DNA of 64,000 bases from Holophagales bacterium (GCA_009836625.1 VXVC01000004.1:1325037-1389036), one strand, 5' to 3'; positions 1 to 8,436 are shown, counted from the first letter of the stretch. Made by a program: numbers and translations. The notes: generated by a model not told the origin, from the sequence alone.

Positions 1-2
1 CG

Positions 3-983
3 ATCACCTCGTTCGCGCTCTACGGCTTCCCCGAGTCGCACTCCGCCAGCTTCGCCCTGATCGCCTACGCCAGCGCCTACCTCAAGCGCCACCACCCGAC
101 CGCCTTCTTCCTGTCGCTCCTGAACGCCTGGCCGATGGGCTTCTACCACCCGGCGACCCTGGTCCGCGAGGCGCAGCGCGCGGGGAGCGCAGTGCTGCCG
201 ATCGACGTGAACGAGTCGGGGGTGAGGTGCCGCTGGCAGGACCGGCCGGCGGATGACGACGAGCCGGAGCGGCCCGGCGAACCGCCCCCGGCGGGCGCGA
301 TCCGCCTCGGGCTGCGCTACGTCAAGGGCCTGCGGCGCGAAGCGGCGGAACGGATCGAGGCCGAGCAGGCGGCGAGGCGCTTTGCGAGCATCGAGGATCT
401 CGCCGAGCGCTGCCGCCTGCGCCGGAACGAACTCACAGCGCTGGCGTCGATCGGCGCGTTGCCTGGGAGCGGCCGGCGCGCCGCGCTGTGGCAGGCGGCC
501 CAGGTCGAGAAGCCGAAGGGTCCCCTGTTCGCCGATCTCACGACGGCCACTCCTTCGCCACTCGACGAGATGACGCCGATGGAGGAAACCGCCGCCGATT
601 TCGCCATCGCCTCGATCACCACCGGCCCCCACCCGATGGAGTACTACCGCCGGGCGCTCGACCGCCGCCGCGTCGTGACTGCCGCGGCGCTCCCGGACAA
701 GCCCGCCGGACGACGCGTACGCACCGCCGGCTCCGTCATCGTCCGCCAGCGTCCCGGCACCGCCCGCGGCCTGCTGTTCCTGACCCTGGAAGACGAGACC
801 GGCATGAGCCAGGCGGTCGTCATGCCGGACCAGCTCAAGAAGCACCGCCGCACGATCGTCTCCTCCTCCGGGCTGATCGTCGAAGGCGTCCTGCAGAAAA
901 AGGACGGCTCGCTATCCGTCAAGGCGGACAGGTTCTGGTCCATCGACCGGCTGGAGCGGATTCCGAGCCACGACTTCCGGTAG
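3..983 (+). CDS. dnaE2: Error-prone DNA polymerase DnaE2 (ImuC), C-terminal part
   Basis: The frame is open from the left edge, so only about the last 326 residues of a protein usually near 1,050 residues are present. DnaE2 is the catalytic alpha-type subunit of the SOS mutasome and acts in translesion synthesis with ImuA' and ImuB. The visible part begins in the conserved block with GFPESHSASFALIAYASAYL, followed by PMGFYHPATLVREAQR, which is typical of DnaE2. The last 100 residues hold an OB-fold (GLLFLTLEDETGMSQAVVMP), and the protein ends SHDFR as the family often does. No internal stop is seen. imuA and imuB would lie outside the window. It is convergent with the next gene, 24 bp away. 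The family assignment is secure; DnaE1 is less likely because of the short end and these motifs. Confidence 0.93.
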   Translation: MTSFALYGFPESHSASFALIAYASAYLKRHHPTAFFLSLLNAWPMGFYHPATLVREAQRAGSAVLPIDVNESGVRCRWQDRPADDDEPERPGEPPPAGAIRLGLRYVKGLRREAAERIEAEQAARRFASIEDLAERCRLRRNELTALASIGALPGSGRRAALWQAAQVEKPKGPLFADLTTATPSPLDEMTPMEETAADFAIASITTGPHPMEYYRRALDRRRVVTAAALPDKPAGRRVRTAGSVIVRQRPGTARGLLFLTLEDETGMSQAVVMPDQLKKHRRTIVSSSGLIVEGVLQKKDGSLSVKADRFWSIDRLERIPSHDFR

Positions 984-1007
984 AAACCACTGGGTGCGCC
1001 GGCGGCT

Positions 1008-3410
1008 CTACTGACCCCTGACAGGAATCCCCTGCCGGTACTGCTCCAGCCTGCGATTCAGCAACTCGAGCAGCCGCTCCCGGTCGGGCGAGTCGTTCCG
1101 CGCGTCGCCGACGATCTCGAGCGCCTTCTCTACCGTCCGCGCCGCCGCTGCGAAGTCGCCGGTCTCGGCCTGGGCGGCCGCCAGGGTCTCGAGCAGAGCC
1201 GGCTCGGCGCCGCCGGCGACCGCGTTGAGTTCGAGGGCGATCAGGAGCGCGAGCTGGCCGTCGCGCCGGCCGGCGTCCGGATGGGTTGCCAGGGTCCAGG
1301 CGATGTCATTGCCCCGCGCCAGGAGGTTCCGGTCCTCGACGTAGGCGCGACGGAGGTGCTCCGCGCCCTCGGCGGCCCCGGCCGGACCGCCGCGGATCAG
1401 GGCCAGTCCGAGTTCGTGGCGGCCCGCGGCGTGATCGGGGTCGTGCGAGAGCAGCGCCCGGTAGTTCTCGATCGCCTCTTCCAGGCGGCTCGCCGCGGCC
1501 GCGATCCGGGCCGCTCCGTAGAGCGCCTCCGTGTCCCGCGGTTCGACTTCGAGGATCGCCCGGTAGTGTCCCCAGGCGGCGCCGAGTTCGTCACTGCGGA
1601 CGGCGGCTTCCGCCAGGACCCGGTGAGCTTCGACGTGGCGCGGATCGATCGTGACAACGGCCGCGAACTGCTCCATCGCCTCCCGCAGGCGCTCCGCCTT
1701 GCCCAGCAACTGACCGTAGAGATACCGCAGCTCCACGTCACGCGGACTCTCCGCCACCGCGCGCCCGAGCTCCAGCAAGGCCTCGTCCGTGCGTCCCTCC
1801 CGGTCGAGCAGTTCGGCAAGGCGCACGCGGGCCGCCACGTCTCCCGGATTGGCGGCGAGCGCGGCCTCGGCCTGCGCCCGCACCGAGCCGGTGTCGCCGG
1901 CATCGAGGAGAGCGTTCTGCCAGGCGGCCCGCGCCGCCGGATCGTCGGGTTCGAGGTCGAGGGCGGCGCGGGCATACCGGGCCGCGGCCTCGTTGTCCCC
2001 ACGCCGGCCTTCGAGCACGGTCAGGCGCTGGAGCGACCTGAACAGGCGATCCCGCGCCCCCTGCCGCTCGAATGACGCTGCGCCGCCATCGTCGAGGCGA
2101 GCCTGCTCCACGTCGACCGAACGCCGCAGCAGGGCCACGGACTCCTCGGGAAACCGCTCCTCGTACCAGCGCGCGTAGCTCGCGAGCGACACTTCGTCCG
2201 GGGGCTCCGTGAACCAGCGGCCTGGAAGCGCCGCCGACGCGACGCGCAGGTCGGAGTCCCGCGCGTCGAGCAGTTCGAGGTCCGCGATCAGGTCATTGGC
2301 GGTCACGCCTCCCCGGTAGAGCACGGCGACCCGGCCCTCGCCGTCGAGCAGCATGGAGAACGGGAGCGACAGCGGGAAGCGGCGGTCGAACAGCGATCTC
2401 TTGACGATCTCGACCTTGTCCAGCGTCTCCTCGGTCGCCATGCCGTTCGGGAACGGGAAGCGGATCTCGTCCATGAAGCTCCGCGCCGCCGCTTCGGTCG
2501 TGGTCGGGACGTCGCCCATGCCGTCCGTCGACAGCGCGGCGATCTCGAGACCAGCGGCCCGCAGCGCACCCTCCTCGTTCGCCAGGTCCTGCAGCTCGAA
2601 ACGGCAGGGAACGCACCAGCTCGCCCAGATGTTGACCAGCACCGGCCGGCCCTGGCCCGCCTCGACCGCGACCGGTTCGGAGGCGTCGAACGAGCGGAGC
2701 GTCAAGGAAGGGGCCGGCGGACGCGGCGCCAGCACGACACGCGCGCCCGTGGTCGCCGACGGCGGCGCCTGGGCACGCGGCGTCAACGGTGCCCGTCTCG
2801 GTCGCGCCGGCGCGGCCTCCGCCCGGCCGCTGCCCTGGACGATGCGGTAGCGGCCTCCGGCCTCGACGCCGGCGAACGTCTCGCTGCCGCCGCCGGGCCA
2901 ACGGACGCTCACCGGACGCGAAACCTCGCTGTCGCCGAGACCGAAGTGGAGCCAGCGGCTCGACTGCGAAAGGAAACCCTCGCCGGCACGGACGGTGCGC
3001 CGCAACACGCCGTCCGTCGTCGCCAGCTCGACCCGCGCTCCGACCGCGTCCCGGTTCGTGCCGGCGCCGTCCCCCTCAAGACGCAGGGCAACGAAGCGCC
3101 GCCCCGCCGGGAGTTCGTTGCGCATCAGCCGCAAACGTGGCGCGGTGCGGTTGCTGATCGCCACGTCCAGGTCACCGTCGCCCTCCAGGTCGAGGAAGCC
3201 GACGCCGCGGCCGTCGTCCGGGAAGTCCAGGCCGCTCACCGCCGACGCGTTGGCGAAGGCGCCGCCGGCATCACCGGGGTTCAGAAAGACACAGTTCCGC
3301 TCGTTGCCGCTGAAGGAGAGTCCCTCGTCGAGCCGTTCGTGAAGTGCGCGCAGCGACTCGAGATACGGCTCCAGCGAGCGGTCATCCGGCGAACTGGGCG
3401 CACGCGGCAC
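1008..3410 (-). CDS. ASPIC/UnbV - thioredoxin (TlpA-like) - TPR protein, 3' part of a frame split by TGA
   Basis: This is the downstream half of one long frame. It stays open back to the TGA at 3432-3434, and the codons between that TGA and the GTG at 3410 read SFFWRQVV, so the protein probably does not begin here. Order of domains from the GTG: a last FG-GAP-like unit (GFLDLEGDGDLDVAISN, about residues 70-90), an ASPIC/UnbV domain (about 105-190), a TlpA/ResA-type thioredoxin fold with active site WASWCVPC (about 262-269), then many TPR units to the end (about 490-790). The GTG has no convincing Shine-Dalgarno sequence and lies inside a hairpin. The family is extracytoplasmic; the thioredoxin CVPC pair suggests disulfide or redox chemistry. 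Independent expression from GTG 3410 is possible but looks poor. See the entry spanning 1008-5234. Confidence 0.85.
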   Translation of the reverse strand: MPRAPSSPDDRSLEPYLESLRALHERLDEGLSFSGNERNCVFLNPGDAGGAFANASAVSGLDFPDDGRGVGFLDLEGDGDLDVAISNRTAPRLRLMRNELPAGRRFVALRLEGDGAGTNRDAVGARVELATTDGVLRRTVRAGEGFLSQSSRWLHFGLGDSEVSRPVSVRWPGGGSETFAGVEAGGRYRIVQGSGRAEAAPARPRRAPLTPRAQAPPSATTGARVVLAPRPPAPSLTLRSFDASEPVAVEAGQGRPVLVNIWASWCVPCRFELQDLANEEGALRAAGLEIAALSTDGMGDVPTTTEAAARSFMDEIRFPFPNGMATEETLDKVEIVKRSLFDRRFPLSLPFSMLLDGEGRVAVLYRGGVTANDLIADLELLDARDSDLRVASAALPGRWFTEPPDEVSLASYARWYEERFPEESVALLRRSVDVEQARLDDGGAASFERQGARDRLFRSLQRLTVLEGRRGDNEAAARYARAALDLEPDDPAARAAWQNALLDAGDTGSVRAQAEAALAANPGDVAARVRLAELLDREGRTDEALLELGRAVAESPRDVELRYLYGQLLGKAERLREAMEQFAAVVTIDPRHVEAHRVLAEAAVRSDELGAAWGHYRAILEVEPRDTEALYGAARIAAAASRLEEAIENYRALLSHDPDHAAGRHELGLALIRGGPAGAAEGAEHLRRAYVEDRNLLARGNDIAWTLATHPDAGRRDGQLALLIALELNAVAGGAEPALLETLAAAQAETGDFAAAARTVEKALEIVGDARNDSPDRERLLELLNRRLEQYRQGIPVRGQ

Positions 3411-3434
3411 GACCTGCCGCCAGAAGAAGCTTCA
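3404..3434 (-). promoter_or_regulatory. SECIS-like hairpin following in-frame UGA
   Basis: On the minus strand the stop codon TGA (3434-3432) is followed by 11 nt, then the perfect 6-bp stem GCGGCA/TGCCGC (3420-3415 with 3409-3404) closing the 5-nt loop GGTCG (3414-3410). The published bacterial SECIS pattern is a stem-loop whose 3-14 nt loop begins about 16-37 nt after UGA and has a G in its first two positions. The E. coli fdhF element has the loop GGUCU 18 nt after UGA, and SelB contacts that G and U. Here the loop begins 18 nt downstream. No bulged U in the stem is obvious, which is a difference from fdhF. Confidence 0.6.
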
Positions 3435-5234
3435 CAGGTCGTCCGGGAGTGTCTGGGTCAGGTTGCCGTTGGCAACCACCAGGTCCTCCCAGCCGTCGTT
3501 GTTGATGTCGGCGAAGACGGACGACCAGGACCAGCGACCCATCGTGACGTTGGCGTCCACGCTGCGATCGCGGAAAGCGCCGCCCGAAGTACCCGCGAAC
3601 AGGGAGTTGCCGCGCGCCATGCGCTGGACCTCCGCCAGCGGACCGGCGCGCTGCCGGTCGCGCTCGAACTTCCGCTGATAGGTGATCCGGTTGCCGGCCG
3701 CCGAGAACATGTTGCCCACGTAGACGTCCATCCGTCCGTCCCGGTTGTAGTCGGCCCAGCTCACGGACATCCCGGAGGAGATGTCCTCGACGCCTGCCTC
3801 GCCGGCCACGTCGACGAAGCGGCCGCCGTCATTGCGGTACAAGTTGTTGCGGCCGTAGTCGTTCGCGACGTAGAGGTCCGCGTCGCCGTCGCCGTCGAAG
3901 TCCTCCCAGGATGCAGCCAGGCTGAAACGGCGGTTGTTCACATCGAGTCCCGCCTCGACCGTCGCATCGACGAAGCGGAAGCCCCCGTCGTTGCGCAGCA
4001 GCACGTTGCGGCCGCCGTTGTTCGCGTCGTGGTAGGGCACGGGACTGGCGACGCCCCGCTCGTCGTAGGCACGCCGGTAGCCGCAGATGTAGAGATCGAG
4101 GTCGCCGTCGCCATCGTAGTCGGCGGCGGACAGCGAGTTGCTGTCCGGGATGTTGCCGGCGATGTGGCGAACGCGGGCGAATTGACCGCCGCCGTCGTTC
4201 TCGAGCACCAGCACCGCGGGCCGGCTGGACAGGACGAGGTCCTGGTCGCCGTCATTGTCCAGGTCGACGAACAGCCCGGCGAGGGCGCGTTCCAGGTAGT
4301 CGATCGCGGCTTCCGCCGAGCGGTCGTCGAACGTGCCTTCCCGGTTCTGAACATAGAGACGGTTCGGCAGGCCGCCCTGCTCGGGCAGGAAGATGTCGTC
4401 CAGCCCGTCCCCGTTGACATCGGCGACCGACACGCCCTGCCAGCCGGTCTTGTTGTAGCCGACCGCCTTCGGTATCCGGTTGAGCCAGGCGTCGGGCGAC
4501 TGCAGCAACTGGTCCTGGTAGCTAGGGTTGTGGCCGACGGCGGCTTCGGTGACGTCGACGAAGAGGGGGCCGCGGGGAGTCGACGTCTCCTCGTAGTCGG
4601 CAACCTCGACCCTGAGCATCAGCGGCCCGCCGTCGCCGTCCGCCGGCAACCTCCAGATGGTCGACCAGACCGCGTTCAACTGCCGGCTGCCGGCCGGTCC
4701 CGCGACCGAGGCCTCGAAGTGCGCAAGGATCGTGAACCCGGCGGAGCCGGCATCAACCGAGTAGAGCTTGAAGTCCGCCCGCGGAGACCGGTCGCCGGCC
4801 AGCCGCTCGGCGAGAGCGCCGAGTGCGCGCCTGAAGCCCTGGGCGCCGCGATAAGTCGTAGCCGCGCCACTCACGCTCCCGCTATCGACGGCGAACGCCG
4901 TGCCCCGGTAGCGCGCGGTCAGTTCACCGGGCACGAACCCCGACGACTCGAAAGCCTGATCGACGACCGACGCGACATCCCCTGACGCCAAGGCATCGGG
5001 GCCATCCGCGGCAACGTCCGCGAGCCACGCAGCGACGCTCTTGAGCTGGGCCTCAGCCTGTTCGCTGAGCGCCTCGGTGTCCCAACCGTCGGCCCGCGGA
5101 TCGACAGCGGCGGCGAAGTTCTCAGGCTCGAAGGCCGGTGTGACTTGCGCCTGCGCACGCTGCGCCGACGCCGCGGACGGAGCGACCGCCACGGCCAGCA
5201 CGAGGACGACTCGGAAGATCCGCACCGCCGACAC
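3432..5234 (-). CDS. FG-GAP/VCBS repeat protein (CRTAC1-like), 5' part of a frame split by TGA
   Basis: It starts with a clear signal peptide (MSAVRIFRVVLVLAVAVAPS, cleavage near ASA-Q), so the product is exported. About residues 30-250 form a poorly recognisable N-terminal region. From about residue 265 there are repeated calcium-binding FG-GAP units with DxDGDGxxD loops (VNGDGLDD, LDNDGDQD, YDGDGDLD, FDGDGDAD, YNRDGRMD, INNDGWED), which build a beta-propeller. Homologous CRTAC1 proteins continue directly into an ASPIC/UnbV domain, but here a TGA follows the residues LPDDL and the next codons continue the same frame. It is divergent from the molybdopterin oxidoreductase gene, with 28 bp between the two starts. 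Read alone it would be a propeller lacking its last blade. The family call is secure; whether this is a complete protein is doubtful. Confidence 0.85.
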   Translation of the reverse strand: MSAVRIFRVVLVLAVAVAPSAASAQRAQAQVTPAFEPENFAAAVDPRADGWDTEALSEQAEAQLKSVAAWLADVAADGPDALASGDVASVVDQAFESSGFVPGELTARYRGTAFAVDSGSVSGAATTYRGAQGFRRALGALAERLAGDRSPRADFKLYSVDAGSAGFTILAHFEASVAGPAGSRQLNAVWSTIWRLPADGDGGPLMLRVEVADYEETSTPRGPLFVDVTEAAVGHNPSYQDQLLQSPDAWLNRIPKAVGYNKTGWQGVSVADVNGDGLDDIFLPEQGGLPNRLYVQNREGTFDDRSAEAAIDYLERALAGLFVDLDNDGDQDLVLSSRPAVLVLENDGGGQFARVRHIAGNIPDSNSLSAADYDGDGDLDLYICGYRRAYDERGVASPVPYHDANNGGRNVLLRNDGGFRFVDATVEAGLDVNNRRFSLAASWEDFDGDGDADLYVANDYGRNNLYRNDGGRFVDVAGEAGVEDISSGMSVSWADYNRDGRMDVYVGNMFSAAGNRITYQRKFERDRQRAGPLAEVQRMARGNSLFAGTSGGAFRDRSVDANVTMGRWSWSSVFADINNDGWEDLVVANGNLTQTLPDDL

Positions 5235-5262
5235 TCTAACGCTGCTCTTCTATGATCGGTCG

Positions 5263-7473
5263 GTGAGCCCCAGCCCGCGGACCCCCTTTGGCCTGGGGCA
5301 AACCAAACCGCGCCACTACCTGGAAATGGCCAAGGTGGCCTGGCGGAACCGGGACGAAGCGGGATATGCGTGGCGCATTCTGCGAGACGGCGTCTGCGAC
5401 GGCTGCGCGCTGGGGACCTCGGGGCTGCGCGACTGGACGCTGGACGGCGTGCACCTGTGCATGGTCCGGCTCGATCTGCTGCGGCTGAACACGATGCCGG
5501 CGCTCGACCCGGCGCTGCTCGCCGACGCCGAAGCTCTGGCCTCGCGCGGCTCCACGGCGATGCGCGGTCTGGGGCGACTGGCCTGCCCGATGCTGCGTCG
5601 AGCCGGCGAGCCGGGTTTCCGGCGCGTCTCCTGGCCCGAGGCGATCGACATCGCCGCCATGGGGCTGGCCGGAGTCCGCGAACGCGACCCCACGCGCGCG
5701 GCCTTCTTCCTGACCTCGCGCGGCATTCCCAACGAGACCTACTACGTGGCGCAGAAGGCCGCCCGGTTCTTCGGCACACCCCACGTCGACACCGCCGCGC
5801 GCCTCTGCCACGCGGCGTCGACCATCGCGCTCAGGCGCGCCCTGGGGGTTGGCGCGGCCACGAACTCCTATCGCGACTGGCTCGATGCGGACCTGATCGT
5901 GTTCTTCGGTTCCAACGTGCCGAACAACCAGCCGGTCACCATCAAGTACCTTCACTTCGCGCGCCGCCGCGGCACGGAGATCGCGGTGGTGAACCCCTAC
6001 CGGGAACCCGGCCTCGACCGCTACTGGGTGCCATCGGTTGCGTCGAGCGCCCTGTTCGGCACCGACCTCGCCGAACACTGGTTCGCCGTGGATACCGGCG
6101 GCGATCTCGCTTTCCTCAACGGCACGATGAAGGCACTGCTCGACCGTCCAGGAGGAGTCGCGCGCGATTTCGTCGAACGCTCAACCGAGAACTTCGCCGA
6201 GGTCGAGACGGCGCTCCGCGACACCTCCTGGGAGACGATCGAGCGCTCAAGCGGCGCGTCGCGCGCCGAGATGGAGCGCTTCGCCAGCCTTCTTTGCTCC
6301 AGGCCCAAAACGATCCTGGTCTGGTCGATGGGGCTGACCCAGCACCGCCACGGCGTCGACACCGTGCTGGCGCTCGCCAACCTGGGCCTGATGCGCGGGC
6401 TTCCGGGCAAGGCCGGAGCCGGCCTTGTGCCGATTCGCGGTCACTCCGGGGTGCAGGGGGGCGCCGAGGTCGGCTGCACCCCGGAGTCGGACACGGAAAT
6501 CCTCGACCGCTGGGCGGACGCCTGGGGCTTCGAACCGCCGCGCGGCCCCGGCCTGGCAGCCACCGGGCAGATCGAGGCGGCGGCGGCAGGGGTGATCGAC
6601 GCGTGGTGGATCGTCGGCGGCAACTTCCTCGAGACGGCGCCGGAACCCGAACGCCAGAAGAGCGCCCTGCATCGGCCCGCGCTTCGCATTCACCAGGATG
6701 TCGTGCTGAACACCGCCATGCTGGTCGAACCGAGCGACACCGTGCTGCTGCTGCCGGCGACGACGCGCTACGAGATCCCAGGCGGCGTGACCGAAACGAC
6801 GACCGAGCGGCGCATCGTCTTCTCGCCCTCGATTCGCCACGACGGCGCCGAAAGCCGAACGCTCGGCGAGTGCCGGCCGGAGTGGGAGGTGCTGTGCGAG
6901 GTCGTCTCCAGGGTCCGGCCGGAGCCGGCGGGCGCGCTTGACTTCCCGGACACGGCCTCGGTCCGGGACGAGATCGCCCTGGTCCAACCACGTTACGCCG
7001 GGATCGAGAACCTGAAGCGAAAGGGCGACCAGTTCCAGTGGGGCGGTCCGCACCTGTTCGAGGACGGGCGCTTCGCCACGCCATCCGGCCGCGCGAGGTT
7101 CCATGCGGTCGAACCGCCTGCGGATCGGGAGCTGCTCGACGGCGAGCTCTTCCTCTCCACGCGACGCGGGCGGCAGTTCAACTCGATGGTCCACGCCGGG
7201 CGCGATCCCCTGACCGGCCTCGAGCGCTCCGACCTGCTGATGAACGCGGAGGATGGGCGGGCACGCGGCATCGGAGCCGGCGAGCGGGTCGTCGTCTCGT
7301 CGCCGGTGTCACGGATCGAGTTCGTGGCCCGCTTCGGGCAGATCAAGGCCGGCAACGTCGAAGCGCACTGGCCCGAGTGCATGGAGCTGCTGCCCTGGTC
7401 CCTGGACCCCGACTCCGGCGAGCCGGAGTATGGCGTCCGCGTACACGTCGAACGAACGGAAGCCCTGGCGTGA
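5263..7473 (+). CDS. YdeP/FdhF-type molybdopterin oxidoreductase alpha subunit
   Basis: About 736 residues, the usual size of the FdhF/YdeP family (E. coli YdeP is close to 760). The N-terminal block GVCDGCALGTSGLRDWTLDG and LNTMPALD are family hallmarks. The molybdenum ligand position reads ARLCHAAS with Cys182, where the E. coli FdhF selenoenzyme has Sec in ARVUHGPS. A C-terminal molydopterin-dinucleotide-binding domain lies around residues 600-736 (LFLSTRRGRQFNSMV). It is likely cytoplasmic; no Tat signal is seen. YdeP proteins are linked to acid or nitrosative stress and their substrate is not settled, so formate oxidation should not be assumed. The GTG start at 5263 is chosen because more upstream starts run into the divergent gene; ATG 5326 is an alternative. 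The stop overlaps the fdhD start by 4 nt (GTGA). Confidence 0.88.
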   Translation: MSPSPRTPFGLGQTKPRHYLEMAKVAWRNRDEAGYAWRILRDGVCDGCALGTSGLRDWTLDGVHLCMVRLDLLRLNTMPALDPALLADAEALASRGSTAMRGLGRLACPMLRRAGEPGFRRVSWPEAIDIAAMGLAGVRERDPTRAAFFLTSRGIPNETYYVAQKAARFFGTPHVDTAARLCHAASTIALRRALGVGAATNSYRDWLDADLIVFFGSNVPNNQPVTIKYLHFARRRGTEIAVVNPYREPGLDRYWVPSVASSALFGTDLAEHWFAVDTGGDLAFLNGTMKALLDRPGGVARDFVERSTENFAEVETALRDTSWETIERSSGASRAEMERFASLLCSRPKTILVWSMGLTQHRHGVDTVLALANLGLMRGLPGKAGAGLVPIRGHSGVQGGAEVGCTPESDTEILDRWADAWGFEPPRGPGLAATGQIEAAAAGVIDAWWIVGGNFLETAPEPERQKSALHRPALRIHQDVVLNTAMLVEPSDTVLLLPATTRYEIPGGVTETTTERRIVFSPSIRHDGAESRTLGECRPEWEVLCEVVSRVRPEPAGALDFPDTASVRDEIALVQPRYAGIENLKRKGDQFQWGGPHLFEDGRFATPSGRARFHAVEPPADRELLDGELFLSTRRGRQFNSMVHAGRDPLTGLERSDLLMNAEDGRARGIGAGERVVVSSPVSRIEFVARFGQIKAGNVEAHWPECMELLPWSLDPDSGEPEYGVRVHVERTEALA

Positions 7474-8372
7474 AGCCAGCGGTACCCGAGACGCGAGCGG
7501 AGCGCGGCGCGCTGGTCGAGCGCTCCGGCGACCTCGGGCGCGACGTGGTGGCGGTCGAGGAGCCGCTCGAGATCCGGGTCGACGGCGAGGCCGTCGTCGT
7601 GACGATGCGCAGCCCCGGCGCGGAGCGGGACCTCGCGCTCGGATACCTCTACGCCGAAGGAATGATCGAGCAGGTCGTCGACGTCGAGAAGGTGATCGTG
7701 GACGAGGCACCGCGGCTGGACGAGGCGCTGCCGCCGGACGCCGAGCCGGCCGTCCCCGGATCGATCGTCGACGTGCAGCTCTCGGCAAGGGGACGCCGGG
7801 CGGCGAACCGCCGCGCCGAGACAAGGAAGCGGGAACGGGCCTTCCGCGTCACCAGCGCCTGCGGAGTCTGCGGCAAGCCCTCACTCGAGGACCTGTGGGT
7901 GCGGCTGCCGGCGATCCACCCGCTCGATCTGGAGCCGGACCGTGAGCGGCTCCTGGTCCAGGGACTGCCGGCGACCATGCAGGAAGGCCAACCCCTCTTC
8001 GGCGACACCGGCGGCGTTCATGCGGCGGCCCTGTTCGAGGTCGCCGGCGGGCTGCCCCGATTGCTCTGGCTTCGCGAAGACATCGGACGCCACAACGCGG
8101 TCGACAAGGTCGTAGGCAAGGCGCTGCGGGCGAACCGCCTGCCCCTGGACGACACGATCCTCGCGGTCAGCGGCCGTCTCGGTTTCGAGATCGTGCAGAA
8201 GGCGGCGGTGGCCGGCATCCCCGTGCTTGCCGCGGTCGGCGCGCCGTCGAGCCTGGCCCTGGACATCGCCCACCTGGCCGGCATCCGCGTCTACGCCTTC
8301 GTCGCCGCCGACCGCAGCAATCTCTATCCTGCCGCGCCGGTCGAAGCGCGCCGACTGGACGGTTCCGATTGA
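7470..8372 (+). CDS. fdhD: Formate dehydrogenase accessory sulfurtransferase FdhD
   Basis: FdhD carries sulfur from the cysteine desulfurase IscS to the molybdenum cofactor of FdhF-like enzymes, which need a terminal sulfido ligand. The 300-residue protein has the conserved motif SACGVCGKPSLEDL with the CxxC cysteines around residue 131, the N-terminal EEPLEIRVDG and TMRSPGAERDLALGYLYAEG blocks, and the C-terminal LWLREDIGRHNAVDKVVG and GRLGFEIVQKA blocks. The GTG start overlaps the stop of the upstream oxidoreductase as GTGA, so the pair is translationally coupled and FdhD probably matures its neighbour. A sigma70-like -35 for the following gene overlaps its stop codon. Confidence 0.95.
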   Translation: MKPAVPETRAERGALVERSGDLGRDVVAVEEPLEIRVDGEAVVVTMRSPGAERDLALGYLYAEGMIEQVVDVEKVIVDEAPRLDEALPPDAEPAVPGSIVDVQLSARGRRAANRRAETRKRERAFRVTSACGVCGKPSLEDLWVRLPAIHPLDLEPDRERLLVQGLPATMQEGQPLFGDTGGVHAAALFEVAGGLPRLLWLREDIGRHNAVDKVVGKALRANRLPLDDTILAVSGRLGFEIVQKAAVAGIPVLAAVGAPSSLALDIAHLAGIRVYAFVAADRSNLYPAAPVEARRLDGSD

Positions 8373-8397
8373 CGAGTCCGAACGCTGGGCATAGGTT
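8369..8397 (+). promoter_or_regulatory. Predicted sigma70-type promoter of gdh
   Basis: TTGACG (8369-8374), a 17-bp spacer and TAGGTT (8392-8397). The -35 box overlaps the fdhD stop codon TGA (8370-8372). Transcription would start near 8404, about 50 nt ahead of the preferred glutamate dehydrogenase start. Confidence 0.45.
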
Positions 8398-8436
8398 GCC
8401 CCTGAAAGCGGTTGACCTCTGAGGAGGTGCATGAAG

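Larger units (their letters stand above)
1008..5234 (-). other. Candidate recoded gene: single 1,408-residue CRTAC1-like selenoprotein (UGA = residue 601)
   Basis: The two preceding entries are in the same frame and are separated only by the TGA at 3432-3434. Read through, they give one product: signal peptide, FG-GAP propeller, ASPIC/UnbV, CVPC thioredoxin domain and TPRs. The local reading is LPDDL-U-SFFWRQVV. A hairpin at 3404-3420 starts 11 nt after the TGA and puts a GGUCG loop 17 nt after it. That matches known bacterial SECIS geometry and closely resembles the loop of E. coli fdhF. This is seen directly; insertion of selenocysteine is an inference. selA, selB, selC and selD are not in the window. 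Alternatives are a nonsense mutation, a sequencing error or ordinary stop-codon readthrough. Confidence 0.6.

Noticed and set aside
3408..3410. GTG as an independent start for the ASPIC/thioredoxin/TPR protein
   Set aside because: There is no Shine-Dalgarno sequence, the codon is in a hairpin, and the frame is open and family-like up to the TGA at 3432-3434. It cannot be fully excluded.
2946..4985. Open frame of 679 codons on the plus strand opposite the CRTAC1-like gene
   Set aside because: It is antisense to FG-GAP repeats; the low-complexity translation mirrors the repeat codons.
5041..5262. Longer N-terminus of the molybdopterin oxidoreductase
   Set aside because: It would overlap the divergent gene and its signal peptide, and the added residues are unlike the family.
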